This document shows, piece by piece, positions 11,999-24,200 of a stretch of 64,000 nt of DNA. Positions within the stretch are counted from its first letter, which is position 1. Every line of letters begins with the position of its first letter. Position numbers and translations under genes: made by a program. This DNA comes from Montifringilla adamsi (taxonomy: Eukaryota > Chordata > Aves > Passeriformes > Passeridae), in NCBI GenBank assembly GCA_017590115.1, contig JAGGNK010006504.1:496001-560000 (forward strand), in the 5' to 3' direction. The notes beneath the pieces are model-generated. The model had not been told where the DNA came from and did not search any database. It saw only the letters and a list, made by a program, of their open reading frames with translations.

Positions 11999-14900
11999 AA
12001 TACAGAACTTTCTCTTTGCAATGGTTTTTGTGTAAGGTTTTTTGTTTCTACCCATATATCTCTTTGACAAAACAACATGAAAGGAAGCACACATGCTGGT
12101 TAACCAAAACAGTTTTGCTTTTTAAGCTAGGCTTATGTGCCAAAAAGCAAGAGGAAGGACTAGAGTGCTGGAGAGACTACATTAAACATTCAACCAATAA
12201 CTTCTGTTTTATGAATAAATACCTCAGCCATGTGGGATATTATTTTATTTAATGTCAATTCAAGATGCAGCAATGCTTACGTCATGAATGAGATTTCCAG
12301 CTCAGTAGCACTGGAAAGTTCTAGTTCCTGACAGATTTGTATGTAGCTTTATAAGGAGATTTCTCTGTGCTCTCTGCATTATTACCAATGTCAGAGTCAT
12401 GGGGTTCCTGTAATTCAACCCACTTACTAATAATATTATTTAACCTGAAAATAACTGAACACATAAATGCAATTCACAGTAATTTTTCCAGAGCTGTAAT
12501 TTTTTTCTGAGATTATTTTGGTGGCCATACAAACCTAGGAGGCCAAATGAAATGGTAGTAAGGTGTGGGCTTGCTAGTGACATGGGTTTTACCTTCCAAA
12601 AGGGAACCATCTGCCCATCTTGTTCTCTTGCAACTGCTAATGGGCAGTTCAAGGCTAAAGCTGAGCTGCTTGGTACAGTGGAACTTCAAAATCCTTTGAA
12701 AAATCAGTTATGAAACCATGGCTTTTGTGAGTTTGAGTACTTGGGGGACTTAAAATGTTACACTAGAGAGGACTACAGACTCTTTTTTGTATAGAGATCT
12801 TCTGTTACGTATGCAACTGGAATCTTAGCAGCTACTAAGGTTCAGGTTGCATCCAGTTAATTTCAATTCTGGGTACCAGAAAAGAAACCACTACCTGTGT
12901 CATGCACTATAGTTCTCATGCACCTAATCACAACACTCCTTGTTACTTCTTTCTGTTCCATTCTTTCCTGCATGCACCTTTCCCTACATGTCAAGTTCAT
13001 TCTACAGTCTCGTATTTCAATCACCCTGGTTTAAGGAAATGTCATGTTGTGCTGGAGTCTAAGAATAGAAGGTGCTCATCAGTCAACATTTTTATGGCGT
13101 GCTAATCATCCCTGCAGTGTCCTGATTTGGTACTCTGGATTTTGACCTCTGCCTTGGTCAATCACTGAGCAGTTCTATTCATCACCTACCTATTCTTATG
13201 GATTTGTTTCCATCATGAACACCTAGATTAAAAATAAGGGAAATGAGGACAAAAATCATCTAAATTTCTATCTTCAATGAAAAATCTTCTATAGAAACTG
13301 AATTTAATAAATGCAGAACCTTATGTTAACCTATGTAAAAAAAAGAGCACATATTCCCCCCAGAAAGATCACCTGAATTATGAATAAATATATATATGAG
13401 TAGATGATGTAATCTGGTTTTATAAAATAGGTTTGTTTCTGAAAAAAATCCCTACTTATTAGAAAGAATGGTTTTCTTTCTTCAAAGGCATTAATGGATG
13501 GAAAATTTATATTTTTTATGTATTGACATCCTGTACAGAAATGAACTTTGCATACAGAACTTTAGTTCTTATCCCTACGCATTGTTACTGTAATTAAGAA
13601 GCAGCAGAGTTACTTTGATTATAGCGTAAGCTATTTCCAGTGCCAAATAACACCTACTCATATTATAAAAAACAATTTTATAAATATGTTCAACAAAAGC
13701 ATTGAGATTCTGATACACAAATGCTCTTGCATTCTTTTGTGAATATCTCTCCTACTTTTGACAAGAAATAATAAGTATGCTTAATAAATAAGTACATATC
13801 AGGCAAGAATATATAAAGCCATATATATGTAAAAATTATATATAAGAAGACCACAGATTCAGAAACTGCATTCCACCCCATTTCTCCATAGTTACAACCT
13901 CCCACAAAGTATCATTTTCCCTAGTTAACCTTGGTTTCATAGCTGCCTTGAGGACACCTGATATTCATGTTACATGGGAAGACTTTTCCTTCCTTAGTGA
14001 ATCTTGTTCTATCTTATCAGACTGTAACATGATTACTGGGAGCACCTGGAAATGGGAGCATTTTCCTTCCTAAGGGATTGCTGCCAGTAAATTGGTTCAT
14101 TCTTACTGGCCTCTACAGCCCAGCCATATTTGAAGGAAAAAAATTTGATTGGATTACAACAAGAAACAGAGATTTTAAAGAATTTGCTTACTTCTGAGAA
14201 AAATACTTGTCATACTATGCAGATCTTGCATCTTTGGCCATAACCCAAGTGTATCCTGGTTCTGAGTTAGCTGCCTTAGCAGCTTGAGGGTGAGTCTGCC
14301 CAAGCCAAAGTTAGTGTCTGTAAAGTCAAGAATACTGTCCTGCAGGACAACATCCTTTTGAGTAAGGAAAATTCCATATTTCAAATGAATGAGGGCAAAT
14401 TCACTAATGAAAGTATATCTGTTGTGAAGGGGGGTGGATTTCTATCCCATATTTAATTCAAGGGTATGGAAAAATAAAGACAATTACCTTACTGAAGAAA
14501 ATAAAAGGGAAAAAAATCAGAACACAACCTGGTCAGGCCTAGTGGTTTTATGAAACATAACACATTTTTACCCCATTCACAAAACCATAATATGAATCTA
14601 GTTTGAAAGGGATGTCTAGATGTGACAGTTTATGTCTTGCCTGAGGCTGGGACAACTTGAAAGTACGATGAGATTCCTCAGGATCTTGTACATCCAAGTA
14701 CTGAAGCTCTTCATGGGTGGAGATTCCTATGAGGGACTTAACAATCCAGTTCACATTTTCTTTTTCCTTAAAAAAAAAAAAAATCACTGAAATACTCTGG
14801 AATTGAGCTTTTCCTAAGTACTATTTTTTTCAAAAGCTTTCATTTTAGCTTTTTTTCAGAGCTGTGTATGAAATAGCAAGCTGTTCATTTTGTGCCTATG

Positions 14901-16895
14901 AAACTGAGTGGTGTAGAAGTCTATGAACTGACCACACATTCTACCTCATCATCCACCAGCATGTGCAACCCCAGTCTTGGCTTGGTAACTCATCCCAGTT
15001 TTTAAATAGTTCTTTTTCCCAAGGGACAGTGGTCAAAAAGAAACATTTTTAATGTCAAGGAAAAGTGTTCCAAACAGGAATAATTATATTCCTCCTTGAG
15101 GAAGAAAAAAATGTGGTAGCTGTCCTCATTCCACAAATATTACTGTGCTGAAATCTTTACACAAGAACTTCCACTACTTTTTGTAAGGCAGATCTCAATT
15201 GTTAAGTAATTTCACATCTTTATTTCAGTGTGCTAGTAGGTGTTTGCAAAACCTAGGCATTTGTACTGAAGATTGCTAAAACTCCTTTTTTCTTGGTGTC
15301 TGGAGCTGGGGAAGAGGAACACTGAGAGGCTGTGCTCAAGAGAGGCACCACAATTCTAAGCCTAAAGGAAGTCCAGTGCAAAAGCAGTGCCAGTGAGAGG
15401 AAACTGGATGTTCATCCTGGCATAATATATAGGGCACACTGCAGAGGTGCTGCTACTGCCCTGGGCCATTAGAAGCCTAAAAATGTTGTAGGGCACTCAG
15501 TGATATTTAAAAACAAGAAGGGGATGGCACAAACTCTCCTGATGTTCCCTGCAAGCTGTGACAGCTGTGCTGTTTCCCAGGATGCCACAGAACTGTAACA
15601 GAAAGAATGCAGCACAAGGCTGCTCTGTGTTGCTGATTTATATTCTAGAATGAAATATTTTAATTAAATTATTGTGTAATTAAAATATGATAATTTTCAG
15701 TAAACAGAGTAATTGGACATTAGAGGAGGAAAATGAACTGTGACTGGGGCAGCAGTTCAGTACTGCAGGAAAATTGCAGTAAGCCTAATGAGGTGCTAAA
15801 AAGGAAAGTGAAAGCAATCCCAGCTAGATAGTTGATTTAAAAACCCAGTTGCTTTAGGGCTTTCATGTAAAATGTATCAACCTCATTTTTATCTACAGCA
15901 CTTTATCTATTATTGTCAACCACTGTCATGACAGTGTGAGCTTCACCAAATGAATACAAAGACAAGGGGAAGTCAAAGTTAATTTAAAATGCACTATTTA
16001 AAAAAATTAAAATCTTATTTAAGCCCTGGTCAAGTATTGACTCTCTTTTACAGTGTCAGTTCTGAAAGTACCATGAAAAATGGAAATAAACTTTGAAAGG
16101 CCTTGCTATTTCATAAACAAAATATGTATATACAGGGTGTCTTCTAACATGGCTGTTTAACCCAGAGATATGCATAATATTAAATATTCACCAAAATAAA
16201 TGCATTTGCACACTGCTTGGCATAATATATAGGGCATTTATAAAGAGCACTGGCTTAAATGCTTTAAGGCATCCTAGATTTTAACATTTAGCTCCACTCC
16301 ATATATAATTTCTTTCTTTATATCTGCACTGTTATCTTCAGCTAATTTTAAAATAGGCTTTCTCATAAATTTATACTCATTACTTCAGTCTGATCACTGA
16401 AATCATGCTACTCTCATGAACAAGAAAAGCACATATGTATATACTTAATTGTGCCTATGAGAATAGAATCATTGAGCTCCTGTGTGGCTGGAGCTGAACA
16501 CAGTAAGGGGCATTCCAGAGGATCTTTCCAAACTTTTGCTATTCTTGTTTGAGAAGACGTATGACAGCCAAGGGAATGAGGGAGGTTGATGGTCTGGAAC
16601 TCAGAAAAAGGAATTTTGAGGAAGGCAGGTTGTCTGCAGATAGAAAGCGAGATGAGAGGTGCATCATATTCATTTACTATATTTGGAATAAAAAATAAAA
16701 TCAAGGCACGTGTCTGCACATTTTTCACCCTCTGTGTATGGGACATCTCCTGTAACAACGATAATTTTTTTTTAATTAAAAGGAGGGGCCAGTGAACTGT
16801 TGCTGCTTGTAAAGCCAGAGCAAGTCTGACAAAGTACAACACGTGAACCAACCAAGGGAAAGAGTGAATTTGGAAAGATGATAGAGTAAATAACA
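11999..16895. other. Intergenic, AT-rich, with a conserved-looking block at 15.6-16.1 kb
   Basis: No coding exon or recognised transposon. The part at 15640-16100 is AT-rich with TAATTA-type sites and the 16-base palindrome at 15921-15936, listed separately. An A-run occurs at 14770-14782. Confidence 0.45.
15921..15936. promoter_or_regulatory. Perfect 16-bp palindrome containing two TGACAG sites
   Basis: CACTGTCATGACAGTG equals its own reverse complement. Each half holds TGACAG, the core bound by TALE homeodomain proteins (MEIS, PREP, TGIF). A dimer-binding site is possible; function is inferred from sequence alone. Confidence 0.35.
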
Positions 16896-16899
16896 AACC

Positions 16900-17110
16900 A
16901 TCTCGACCGTCCTTCCGCCGGGGATAAGCTCACCCCCGGGCAGACAGAGCTGGAGCTGGCGAGTGCCAGCCCGCGGTGGCCGGCCCGGCGGGCAGCGCAG
17001 CGCAGCGGGCGCGGGCTCCGCGCAGGGCGGTGCGAGCCTGACACCTACCGTGCGCTGCTCAGGGAAGGCAGAGACACTGCTCCTGGCGACCGGCACGGCG
17101 CTCCTCCCTC
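16900..17110. promoter_or_regulatory. Small isolated CpG island
   Basis: About 210 bp of CpG-dense DNA (CCGCGGTGGCCGGCCCGGCG near 16971) inside AT-rich surroundings. On the minus strand CACG|GTAGGT at about 17052-17043 resembles a splice donor, which would suit the first exon of a minus-strand non-coding RNA. No protein similarity. Confidence 0.45.
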
Positions 17111-17384
17111 TCTGAACCCTTCCTGCACTGTCCCTTCCGAACCAGCAAGTGCTTCTCAGGCAAACTGTGCGTCCGTACTGAAGGATTTATAGTAATTTCA
17201 GACTCTATCATGAGGAACTCCCAAACTAAACATAACTTCCAACTTGTAATTTAAAAAACCCCAACCCAACAAATGAACAACAAAAATGTTTCTTTCAGTC
17301 TGCATAAAAGCTAGACACCTATGACTCAAAGAACCAGAGGACACAGTGACCTAGGGGAGTCCCTAGGCCTTGGGGTCTAGTCAA

Positions 17385-17795
17385 ATGAGGAGCAGCAGTC
17401 AAATGAGGGAGCTGGGGGTGTTTATCCTGGAGAAAAGGAAGCCCAGGGGTGACTTTATCACTCTCTACAACTGCTGGAAAAGAGGCTGTGGCCAGGTGGG
17501 GGTTGGCCTCATCTCCAGCAACCAGTGACAGGACAACAGGACATGGCCTCAAGCTGCAACGGGGAAGCTCAGCTTGGTCTTCAGGAAGATTTTCTTTTCC
17601 AAAAGTCTTGGAAAGCATTGGAATGGACTGCCCAAGGAAGTGGTGAAGTCACCATACCTGGATATATTTGAGAAAAGACTAAATGTGGCACTAAGTGCTA
17701 CGTTTTAGTGGACAAGTTGACAATAATTCAAAGGCGGGACTCATTGATCTTGGAGGTCTTTTTCAGCCTTAAGGATTCTATGATTCTAAGACTCT
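17385..17795 (+). repeat. CR1 LINE 3' end
   Basis: It contains AGGGAGCTGGGGGTGTTTAT, CAGGTGGGGGTTGGCCTC, ACTGCCCAAGGAAGTGGTGA and ends in GGATTCTATGATTCTAAG, the CR1 octamer tail. Truncated at its 5' end, as is typical. Confidence 0.92.
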
Positions 17796-19429
17796 AAGGA
17801 ACTTGTTCTGGACTCTCCAGGACACACGGCTCTGTACTGGCTGGAGACCTAGAGCCAGGTAAGCAGAAACCCCTTACACTGAATTTAAGACATCAGTGAA
17901 GCTACTTGAACTTAGCTGGGGATTTGGAAAATGCTACTAATTCTCTGTCATGCCTTCAGTAAAAAGATGCTCGAATGTGTTTGAAAATTCAGGTCAAAAT
18001 ATCCAGCTCGCTTCTAAAAACAGACTGTAAGATAAAATTTGCAAAGTCAAAGGCAGAACTTAAACAGCCTTCAGGCACACCAAAGTACACAGTGGGGTCA
18101 AGAGAGGAAAGTCAGACTTGGATCCCAACTTCTTTTGAATTTCTTTTAATTGTTTTTATTTATGCTATTAAGGTGCCTAGATACAGTTGCAAGCTTTACC
18201 CTTTGATTACTTAGCTGAGCATCCAACTCCCACCTGGAATTCAACATGATTCCTACCTGCAAACAGCACCTCCAGATGCTGACTCATTCCCTTAAATGTG
18301 AGTTGCTTAGGATGGGCTAAATTATTCTATAGAGGTTCTTACCTTTTTACCCTGGCAGAAGAAAGTAGGTAATTACATAAACTCTTAACATGCCACTCAC
18401 ATTAAATGACCTTATATAACTACTCCACACCCCCAAAAATTGCCTCAGGAATCGTACTAACCTAAAAATTAATCTGACTACTCATTACCAGAAGAGGAAT
18501 TCTAGTATTAGATGCTTTCCTGGATGTCCTCAGGACGTGTAGAGATTATGACGGACCCTAAGAAAGAACTTTCTTCAGGAAGATACTCTTCTGAAAAGGC
18601 AGAACACATCTAAATGCAAAAGACAAGAAGAGAAAATTGTATAGATGACTTAGATTTTATTGTCACAAACAATAAAAAATTCTCTGGTCACCACAGAGTT
18701 GTCTGTGTGCATGAGTTCTCAGGCTCATCTCCCATGCTGAGACAAGGAGAGGAAAAGAGCAGGAGTGACAGGCAGGGTATTTGTTCTGACTGCTGGACAA
18801 AGAGGAGTAAAAACACTGAAAATTTGGTCCAATTTATGTTAAAATTTTAGCAGAGAAGAATAACAAGTTGATATGTACATTGACACATTGTTTTAAAAAG
18901 GTAGCTGAAAATACTATTTCTCACACATAATCCAGACTACAGGACAGCACATGGTGCCATTAATCAGTTCTGCTATTTTCACAGCTGACACTAGGAATAA
19001 CCTTGAATAGGTCACAGTTCCCCAGACTGACATGTTATGGAAAAGTCCTAATGATTAAATTCAATAATTGTAAATTAATTTTCCCTTTTTTTGCCATCCT
19101 CTGATTCAGTTTCCCACTTTCTGATAACCGTCTTACACTTGTTATCTCAATCAATAATGTTGAGAGTAGTCAGAGCACCTGACAGATGACAACATCTTTG
19201 TTATTTAAGGAGGTCTCTTATGACATGGGGCCATCTACTAAGGGCATATTCTGGGGAAAAAAAAAAAAAGGAAAAAGGTTTTACTTTAGAATATACTGCA
19301 GATGCAGATGGAAAGTGATGTATTATGTGAAGTACTAAACAAAGAAATAAATAACCAGCTATAGGACTATTTTTTTCCTTCCTGTCACAAAGCAATCTAA
19401 ATTTTAGTATTTATTCTAGAAATGTCCTA

Positions 19430-19506
19430 GCCTCTTAGAGGCAAATTATGCATGAAATAATGCAATTAAAACTGAAATAAAAGATTTAAATGCAGCCTCT
19501 AGAGGC
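19430..19506. promoter_or_regulatory. Twin GCCTCT(N)AGAGGC palindromes around a POU/homeodomain-like core
   Basis: GCCTCTTAGAGGC at 19430-19442 and GCCTCTAGAGGC at 19495-19506 differ by one central base and lie 52 bp apart. Between them are TTATGCAT and AATGCAATTAA, similar to POU and homeodomain sites. This symmetric layout suggests a protein-binding element; it is untested. Confidence 0.3.
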
Positions 19507-21235
19507 ATGAAATGGCACCACACTGTCTCACTCTTTACTGCCTCTTAAAATGATTGCTCAATTTATAGGAAAATCTTTCCATCCTTGCTCTTAGAATACT
19601 CTGGTTTTGATGGCACTAGTCATAATTCAGTTTCTCTACTCCATGGGAGCATGTCAACATTTCCTTTGTGCTCCAAAAGGAACAAACAACCCCATGACCA
19701 AGTACAATGTTATCCTTTATGCAAGAAGGATTCAGGTCTGATTTCTTGGTTTGTGCCAGCTTTTTCCTCAGAAGATACTCTTATATTCCTCCTTAGACTC
19801 TCAGTTAGTACTTTTGCCACTGGCAGCCTTGGGAATGACTTGTAAAATTACTGATGACACCACTGTGAAGTGAGGAATATTTGGGAGTGGTGGGTGCCAT
19901 CTTCCAAACTGCTATAAATGTAATGTCTCCAGCACTAAAAGTGATAAGGGTGGAAAAGACACGCACATTTGCAGTAGTGTGACATCTTGCAAAGAGCTGA
20001 AACTACTTCCTTGCACTAAATTGCTAAAGTTTTAACAATAGACATGTAACACCCAGAAACACAAGCAAAATAAATGAACATGCTTTTCTGAATTCACTTT
20101 CAGAAGCAATGGTTTCCATGACCTGTTTCATTTGGGAAGGATAATTCATGACAAAAGAGGAAGGAATTGGGTCAATTTTCAGATCACAGAACTTAATAGT
20201 TTATGTTTATCTACTGGCACATCAGGGCCATAAATAACTTCACTAAAGTCTCTCTGATGATAGTAAACTACATTGCATAATCACAGAAATTTATTTTCTC
20301 GACAAGAACAGAGATCAATCTATGGAAATTTCTCTTTGTGGCTGTGAGCAATGAAGGGATATCATTACATCAGAATAACTTTAGACAATTCATTTGCAGT
20401 GTAGAAAACACTCTTTGAGAGAATGACATATATGTGACTGCTAGCCTGAGTAGCTGAAATATCACAGAGTAATGTCAGGATTTGTTACTACACTATAAAT
20501 GTGATGCTGAGTTTCTAAAAATCCATCTCACAAAATCTCAGTAGTATGTTTATGAAACTGAGCAAACCAAAAAGATCCCCCTCAGCAGAGATTTTCAGAG
20601 CTTGTTACACAGGAGATCCAAAATAAATGCCATGAATATCATCAACATTTGAAGTAGCCCACAAAGTTAGATTTTGCCCATTTCCTGTGGAAGTGATTGT
20701 CATATTATTACTTAAAGATTTGCCAACATGGGATCCACCAAAGAGGGCACACTGAATATGATCTTACTCAGCAAGCCCTGACTTGCCTCAGCCAGAAAAA
20801 TTTCTGTTTGCATCATCTGCTTTCAGTGATCCAGAAACCTTCTTGTTTAAGTCCCCATGCAATGGGGTAGTAGATGATTTCTGGTGGCAATAGTTCACTG
20901 CAACTTTGGTCAGGTTCCAGTTCTGTCACGCTTGAACACAATCACATGACCATTCAGAGCAGTGCAGTCTTCCAAAATGTTTAGGTGTTCAAGAAAATGA
21001 CAGAAGCAACATCTCACACAGCAGAATAGTGAAATTGACTCCCCCTTCTCCATACCAACAAGCATGTCTGGTATGTGTTAGTTTAGATCGTATTGACAGA
21101 GATAAGAGAATTAATTTTTCAAGGGGTCCACTTTTTAGCAAACTGCTTAAAAGAGTTGAAGTAATTTAACTGTTGCAAATGTTCCAAAATGAATGCTTTG
21201 TGCAATTATTTGCTGTTAGATCTTTAATGGATTGA

Positions 21236-21275
21236 TAAAGTCCCTTCCAACCCAAAACATTCCAGCATTCCATGA
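21236..21275 (+). repeat. CR1 3'-end scrap
   Basis: AAAGTCCCTTCCAACCCAAA followed by ACATTCCAGCATTCCATGAT matches the last bases of CR1, including degenerate octamers. Confidence 0.7.
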
Positions 21276-24200
21276 TACCTTATGTTGCAGTTATAATAGT
21301 ATTTTAAAAGGATAGAAATTTGTGCAGAATCCTTTAGGCAAGACTATTAATGTCATAGTTAGAGATTTTAGGCCTAAAAGTGCAGCAAACCATGTTAGTA
21401 TGGTAGCCAATAAGCTAGTTAATATGTTCCAAGTACAGATTTGAAAGTACAATGAAGACAGTGCACACAACTTTCAATATCTGAGAAGTCCTTGAGTCCT
21501 GCATCTGGTAAAAACCTTCTTTGCTCAGACAACATTTTCCAGACCTGTTAATTAGAATATTGCCTTGTAACATTTCTTGTATAGTGAAATAGGCCCCACA
21601 AAGCTGCAGGTCTCCCACAGTGAGAAAATCTAAAATACAAAATGGACAGCATTATGTTCCTTTTCAAGCTGCACATAATGTACGCCTCACCCAAAGTTAA
21701 TGGCAAAACATCAGTAGTGCCAAAACAGCACTAAATCTTGTGCAGGACAGGAGACAAAGCAAACCAAATGTGATGATCAGTATTGCAGAAATGATAGTAC
21801 AAAAAGTATTAGATAGAGAATAAACTGTATCTAAACAGGCATATCAGACCATCTCAGAACATTGCGTCAGGGTTGGAAGACAATAACAGAGCATGTGTTA
21901 ACAAAAAACATTGTGACAAAAGCATTTGTTAAAAACTAATAAATATTCTATCAGTTACAGACTTCAAAACATCTGTGTGCCAAATGACCACTACTGGCTT
22001 GTGGCACTTACCCATTGCAGGCCTATGGAACCAAAGCAAATGTAAACAAGCATCTGGAGGTCACTACAGACACATCCAGATTTGTTGTGTGAGTTGTGTT
22101 GACAGAACACAAAAATGATTTATAAAACCTGATTTACAGAGCATGGACTACTCTGCAAAGGTAAGCGAGCAGAGCCAGAGATAACACGTTTCATAAATGC
22201 TGTATTAAAGAATGTATATATAAATACAAAAGCAGATCAATTTGTCTTTGATAGTAGAATTTGATGATTTCTGAAGAAATGGGATGTTTTACAATGACTC
22301 ATCATAATAAATCACAAAATATCAGCAGCTATTCATGTTGGCAGAATTATGCTTGCTTGCCTTAGATGTATGTTAAATACACAGATGTAAACTGCTGGAT
22401 AGGAATAATAGTGGAGAGAGGGCATCCTACAGGTCTGGGTTGTTTGATTTTATGAAGAAGCTTATTCTTACCCTAAGGGACTAAAAACATAATGCATATG
22501 GATTTGATGGGCCACATGGAAGGAAAAAAAAATCTGTAGTGTTTGCAGCTGAGGTCCACACAGGAAACGGCATTATAGAATACAGTCAACACTGAGACAG
22601 TATTATCAGCATTTCCCTTCTACTGTCAATTTTCCTGCAAAAATGTTGCATTGGTCCTTTCCAGAAGATTTTGAAGCATCCCAGATAGATTGAAATACAA
22701 AAATATAAAGAAAGAAGAAATGCTGCAGTCTGCATACAAGCAATTATTTTGACAATTGAAAAATATCCAGGTAGGGTAGATATGAATCTACTGATCAGTA
22801 CTAATATGCAAAAAAGAATTTGAAACAGTGTTTCTAAAGGAAGAGATTTTCTGGGATTACGATCAGAATTATCTACTTTTCTCTAAAGAAAATTCAACTG
22901 TTTTGAAAAGAAATCAAAATGACACTGAAAATACCTGCATTTTCCAGGATTTTAGACTGTGAAACAATTTAGTAGGTAAAGTGTCACCAGTCATGGTAGT
23001 ACTCAGGGCAACTACTTGGGGCTTCATGGGTAAATCCAGTATCACTACTGAAGTAATCTTCAACTGCAAAACTTACTGTTCTAGAATTCCAGTGGTCTAG
23101 TAAGAAATTTGTAGTGTAATTCCTGATTGTTTCTTGCTCACTGTTCAGGGTCTGTCTTATGTGAGCTGAATAGTACCTTTACACCAATGGTTTAAGTGAT
23201 TGTCTCTTACCAAAGAAAAGGAAGACACATACTCATACTAAAACACAGACTCATACTAATATTAGAGCTCTCCATTTCTGTTCTAGGTTGTCAGAGCTAT
23301 TTATTATTTTGTCACTCTGTGTTTTGGTGGATTTTTTAAAAATCCTCAAGGCAGAAGTGTGTTCTGAGAAGAATTGGGAACTGATGATACTATTTGTACT
23401 GCTATAGATATTATTTGATACTAACTGTAAGTATTTGTGTTCCTGGCTCTAAGGTCTACTTCTGAAACTTGAGTGCATTACAATAACTTTACTGTCATGC
23501 TGTTATTATATACTGTCTCATCTCTAGACAACTATCTTATTGTGCTAGCTACTGTACAAACAATCCAAGTCATCACCAAACTCCTTCTGCAAAGGCCAGG
23601 ACTTGGCAGCTACCAGCATACTGCAGTTCTTCCTGCCCTGCAAAACTTCAGGCAGTGCTTGGGGCATTTCAGCTGAAGATCAAATGCACTCTTCCATCTT
23701 AATCATTCATATTTTCCATGTTTTAACAGAGAATGTCTAGTCCTTTTTATAATGTGTCTCAGGTGTTTGGCAGTAACTGAGCAACAGCTGCTTAGGAGCA
23801 TTCACAATATTTTCCATTGTTTTGACTGGACAGAGTTGTGAAATTGCCCTGCTGTTTCATATTCTCTCAGTGTATGTATTATGAAAACCCAGGAGCACAC
23901 TGCTGATTTAGACATTTCATTTCGGTCTGCTGGGATTCAGTTCGTGTATGTTCATGGTGAGATTTAGAATCAGGGTTTTTTTATTAATTTATAATTATGC
24001 CTGTTTTATGTTTTCTGTTATCTTAGAATAGGGATGTTCACTCTTTCTCTAATATTGGCTTAAAACCCTGAACCATTTTCCTGATCATTTGCCAGCTCTT
24101 GCTCCATCTACATTCTTATCTCCAAGTGCAACTGAGACATACTGTATATAATTGATATAAAATTACAGTCTGTATTTCCCTCTCTCATCCCATGATTTAA

